A stretch of DNA of 5,772 nt from Nanobdellota archaeon (GTDB lineage: Archaea > Nanobdellota > Nanobdellia > Pacearchaeales > GW2011-AR1). A program made the position numbers and the translations under genes. Under the pieces are notes generated by a model. The model worked only from the letters and a program-made list of their open reading frames with translations, was not told the origin of the DNA and searched no databases. The stretch lies in contig JAHJMH010000079.1 of assembly GCA_018821425.1 (NCBI GenBank), forward strand, positions 1 through 5,772, given 5' to 3'. Within the stretch, counting starts at the first letter, position 1. Each line of letters begins with the position of its first letter. Positions 4,049 through 5,772 of the stretch are shown here, one piece after another.

Positions 4049-4740
4049 CCAACGAAACAAACAAAGCAATCATCTTCGACTCAGGAGCGTTGATAAGTTT
4101 CTCGATGAATGGGATAACGGACATACTAAGAGACCTTAAGAAAATCTTTGGGGGAAAGTTTCTCATAACTGCCCAGATAAAAGAAGAAATTATTGATAGA
4201 CCGTTGAAAATTAAAAGATTCCAACTTGAAGCGTTAAAGTTGAATCAACTCCTTAATGAAAAAGTTCTTGAGCTTCCGGGTTCTATGGGAATCGAAGATG
4301 GAGAAATTTCAAAAATGACGCAGGAAATTCTTGATTTTGCGAACTCGGCATTTAGTGCTAATGGGAAAGACCTGCACATAATGGATTTAGGCGAAGCCTC
4401 GGGGCTTGCGTTGAGCAGAATTCTTCGTGAGAAAAATATAAAGAACGTTATGGTAATTGACGAAAGAACGACGAGAGTTCTTGCAGAGAAACCAGAGAAT
4501 CTTAAGAAATTTCTTGGGAAAAAACTTCATGTTAAAATTGAGTCTAATGGGAAAAGTCTGGACCGGTTCAAAGATTTTAGCATTATTCGGTCGCCGGAGT
4601 TGATTTATGTTGCCTATAAAAAAGGGATACTTCCTTTCAAAGGTAAGAACGCACTTGACGCGCTTCTTTACGCGCTGAAGTTTAAGGGCGCTGCGATTTC
4701 TGGAGAAGAAATTCAAGAAATGGAACGGTTGGCTGGTTGA
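4045..4740 (+). CDS. PIN-domain protein, DUF3368-like, with C-terminal extension
   Basis: Likely metal-dependent ribonuclease. Acidic positions of a PIN active site can be placed at D12 (AIIFDSGALISFS), E47/E48 (QIKEEIIDRP), D114 and E117 (HIMDLGEASGLALS) and D139 (VMVIDERTTRVLAE). The DxGEA...A/S and IDER...R.LA motifs resemble the DUF3368 type of PIN domain. After these, residues 180-231 hold SPELIYVAYKKGILPFKGKN-type sequence and an amphipathic C-terminal helix, as in DUF3368 proteins that end in a substrate- or partner-binding region. At 231 aa it is much longer than a typical VapC (about 130 aa), partly through an insert at about 50-110. It is the last gene of the coupled operon. It could be a toxin, a tRNA/rRNA-processing nuclease, or a structural PIN relative. 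Confidence 0.83.
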   Translation: MTNETNKAIIFDSGALISFSMNGITDILRDLKKIFGGKFLITAQIKEEIIDRPLKIKRFQLEALKLNQLLNEKVLELPGSMGIEDGEISKMTQEILDFANSAFSANGKDLHIMDLGEASGLALSRILREKNIKNVMVIDERTTRVLAEKPENLKKFLGKKLHVKIESNGKSLDRFKDFSIIRSPELIYVAYKKGILPFKGKNALDALLYALKFKGAAISGEEIQEMERLAG

Positions 4741-4781
4741 AAGATTTGGATCGCTGTGCTCGCTCGTTGGGAAATAACTGA

Positions 4782-4814
4782 TAACCGAGTAAAATCGTGC
4801 AGGGTTCTTGGTTA
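4782..4814. terminator. Hairpin in the convergent gap, weak terminator candidate
   Basis: TAACCGAG (4782-4789) pairs with CTTGGTTA (4807-4814), eight pairs including one G-U, with a 17-nt loop. It lies in the 111-nt gap between the converging PIN operon and HD gene. On the plus strand only short T runs follow (TATTTGAGTTT). The minus-strand HD transcript meets its own T-rich stretch right at its stop (complement of 4838-4860). The rest of this gap shows no gene. Confidence 0.35.
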
Positions 4815-4851
4815 ATATTTGAGTTTCAAAATAGACAAAGATAGAAAAGCA

Positions 4852-5517
4852 TTAAAAATCTTCAGAGTTCCATTCATTAAGAAATTGATCAAGATAAACC
4901 TCGATGAACTTATGTCTCTTTTCGCCAATCTTTTTGGAGGTAGGGGTATTTAACAAGTCCTTTAAAAGAATTATTTTTTCGTAAAAGTGACTGAAAGAAT
5001 CTCTACTCTCATTGATTCCCCCACTATAATTTTTGGAGGTAAGTGCTCTAGGTTTTATTGAAGGGTTGTATATTTTTCTCCCCTTGCTTCCACCATAATG
5101 GAAAACTCTTGCTATGCAGATTGCACCAATTGCATCCAATCTATCTGCATCCTGAACAATCATAAACTCCTTGGTTTTTTCAATATCTTTATTCTCAAGG
5201 GATTTAGAAAAAGAAATATTTTCAGCTATATTAAGGATGGAGTCGTAATAATCTCCTTCAACACCCATCTGCTTTAACCAGTCACCGACAATTCTTCTCG
5301 CGGCAGTTTTATCCCCGTCGTAGAGTTTTGGGTCTCCGATATCGTGCAGTAATGCTGCCATTTTGATGATGAAGAGATCGCCCCCTTCTTTCTCTGAAAT
5401 CTTAGTCGCATTGTTAAGGACTCGTTCTATATGAAACCAGTCATGACCGGTGGATTCTTCACCCATTTCATTTCGAATATAATTTTCTGTCTCTTTAAGA
5501 ATCTGATTTTTATCCAT
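4852..5517 (-). CDS. HD-domain phosphohydrolase, YpgQ/YedJ type
   Basis: Single-domain HD-superfamily metalloenzyme of 221 aa, a usual length for the YpgQ/YedJ group. Metal ligands are visible: H29 in GHDWFHIERV (24-33), the H58-D59 pair in AALLHDIGD (54-62), and an aspartate in VQDADRLDAIGA (121-132). Further family marks are NISFSKS (100-106), ARVFHYGGSKGRKIYNP and SFSHFYEKIILLKDLLNT, ending in LDQFLNEW. Characterised bacterial relatives hydrolyse nucleoside triphosphates or related phosphoesters, so nucleotide pool cleaning is the best guess, but the true substrate is unknown. The gene is divergent from tRNA-Trp, with its ATG 26.5 nt from the centre of the shared TTTAAA box. It probably makes a leaderless monocistronic message. 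Confidence 0.93.
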   Translation of the reverse strand: MDKNQILKETENYIRNEMGEESTGHDWFHIERVLNNATKISEKEGGDLFIIKMAALLHDIGDPKLYDGDKTAARRIVGDWLKQMGVEGDYYDSILNIAENISFSKSLENKDIEKTKEFMIVQDADRLDAIGAICIARVFHYGGSKGRKIYNPSIKPRALTSKNYSGGINESRDSFSHFYEKIILLKDLLNTPTSKKIGEKRHKFIEVYLDQFLNEWNSEDF

Positions 5518-5540
5518 TAAAACTCAAAACCGGAAAAGAT

Positions 5541-5546
5541 TTTAAA
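5541..5546. promoter_or_regulatory. Shared palindromic TATA box between the HD gene and tRNA-Trp
   Basis: TTTAAA is centred at 5543.5, which is exactly midway between the HD gene ATG (5517) and the first tRNA base (5570), 26.5 nt from each. The plus side has a BRE-like AAAAGA just before it; the minus side has GAAACC. One TATA-binding site could therefore serve both directions. Confidence 0.6.
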
Positions 5547-5569
5547 GGTTTCTCTGTTGAGTATTAGAA

Positions 5570-5713
5570 GGGTGCGTAGGATAATGGTAGTCTGGCTGCC
5601 TCCAGAGGTAAGGAAACCGAGGTTTCCCTAATCGTCACCCTTCCAGATATGCGCCTTCGGCATTAGGAAGAACGGGAAAGCAGCAGGCGGGGGTTCGATT
5701 CCCTCCGTGCCCA
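5570..5713 (+). tRNA. tRNA-Trp (anticodon CCA) with an intron at 37/38
   Basis: A full cloverleaf can be drawn by hand. Acceptor GGGTGCG (5570-5576) pairs with CGTGCCC (5706-5712) with two central wobble pairs, and the discriminator is A5713. The D stem is GGAT/GTCT (5579-5582 with 5590-5593). The anticodon stem is GCTGC (5595-5599) with GCAGC (5680-5684). The T stem is GGGGG (5689-5693) with CCCTC (5701-5705) around loop TTCGATT. Splicing 5606-5678 leaves the loop CT-CCA-GA, anticodon CCA at 5602-5604. A73, G1-C72 and an intron in this position are all common for archaeal tRNA-Trp. No 3' CCA is encoded. Exon 1 is 36 nt and exon 2 is 35 nt. The splice point could shift by one base because A occurs on both sides. 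Confidence 0.92.
5606..5678 (+). other. 73-nt tRNA-Trp intron
   Basis: The intron begins AGGTAAGG and ends ACGGGAA. It folds as GGAAAC-CGAG-GTTTCC (5612-5627), plus a second hairpin CTTCC (5640-5644) with GGAAG (5666-5670) capped by ATGC/GCAT. A canonical bulge-helix-bulge is only partly met: CTC (5600-5602) pairs with GGG (5674-5676) between the anticodon stem and AGA / AAA bulges, but the fourth pair is C-C. The splicing endonuclease would need to accept a relaxed motif. The box C and D motifs known from the tRNA-Trp intron of some Euryarchaeota are not present. Confidence 0.7.
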
Positions 5714-5718
5714 TTGGG

Positions 5719-5728
5719 TTTCTTTTTT
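5719..5728 (+). terminator. T-rich terminator of tRNA-Trp
   Basis: TTTCTTTTTT begins 6 nt after the mature 3' end, the kind of oligo-T run at which archaeal RNA polymerase stops. Together with the preceding GGG it also matches the left arm of the dispersed hairpin repeat. Confidence 0.5.
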
Positions 5729-5734
5729 ACAAAC

Positions 5735-5772
5735 GGGCTTTTCTTTTAGAAAAAGAAAAGCTACGCTGCAAA
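5735..5772. repeat. Double-hairpin dispersed repeat, copy 3 (diverged, cut by window end)
   Basis: Here GGG precedes GCTTTTCTTTT (5737-5747), which pairs perfectly with AAAAGAAAAGC (5751-5761) over 11 bp around the same AGA loop, followed by CTACGCTGC where copies 1 and 2 have CTACACTGG. The C/G pair in the stem sits at a different position from copy 1, yet pairing is kept. A partial left arm (GGGTTTCTTTTTTA, 5716-5729) lies just upstream, so the site may hold a nested or tandem copy. Confidence 0.6.

Noticed and set aside
4387..4716. Minus-strand frame of 109 codons inside the large PIN gene
   Set aside because: Antisense to a frame with clear PIN motifs and coupled start; no promoter or family resemblance.
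5606..5678. Box C/D guide RNA within the tRNA-Trp intron
   Set aside because: No TGATGA-like C box or CTGA D box is present in the 73 nt.

Overview
The window looks like a piece of an archaeal chromosome, most likely from a small-genome DPANN lineage (Woesearchaeota/Pacearchaeota-like). The core genes are archaeal/eukaryal in type: Rpo7 (RpoE1) with an S1 domain, Spt4 (RpoE2), and ribosomal proteins S24e and S27ae. Promoters are BRE/TATA-like and sit about 25 nt before several start codons, which suggests leaderless mRNAs. The tRNA has an intron in the anticodon loop and no encoded CCA. The DPANN assignment is inference from gene style, AT-rich sequence and compactness; the domain Archaea is firm.

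Layout. (1) 1-521, minus: the N-terminal 173 residues of the condensin kleisin ScpA, cut by the window edge. (2) 522-869: a 348-nt region with no convincing gene. It holds a palindromic TATA box that could serve scpA leftward and a structured RNA rightward, a second plus-strand TATA box followed by an operator-like palindrome and a long imperfect hairpin, and the probable terminator of the next operon. (3) 870-2671, minus: an expression-machinery operon read rpo7 - 61-aa unknown - spt4 - (possible 26-aa ORF and hairpin) - rps24e - rps27ae. (4) 2766-3104, minus: a short PIN-domain protein of the Fcf1/Utp24-like type often seen beside rpoE in archaea. It lies between two direct copies of an approximately 50-bp double-hairpin repeat. 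(5) 3249-4740, plus: a translationally coupled three-gene operon (186-aa unknown, 80-aa basic unknown, 231-aa PIN/DUF3368-like protein) with two ATGA overlaps. (6) 4852-5517, minus: an HD-domain phosphohydrolase of the YpgQ/YedJ type. (7) 5570-5713, plus: tRNA-Trp(CCA) with a 73-nt intron, divergent from the HD gene across a 52-bp spacer whose exact centre is TTTAAA. (8) 5716-5772: T-rich tRNA 3' flank and a third, diverged copy of the hairpin repeat running off the window.

How the genes fit together. The minus-strand block couples the RNA polymerase stalk, an elongation factor and two small-subunit proteins, the usual archaeal transcription-translation linkage. The GTP-dependent dephospho-CoA kinase gene (DUF359) that I recall beside spt4/S24e in many archaea is absent here, and that slot holds only about 100 nt of repeats and hairpin. 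The best candidates for something undescribed are the hairpin repeat family (at least three copies in 5.8 kb, two of them abutting promoters), the three-gene PIN operon, the candidate structured RNA at 572-666, and the 61-aa protein embedded between rpo7 and spt4.
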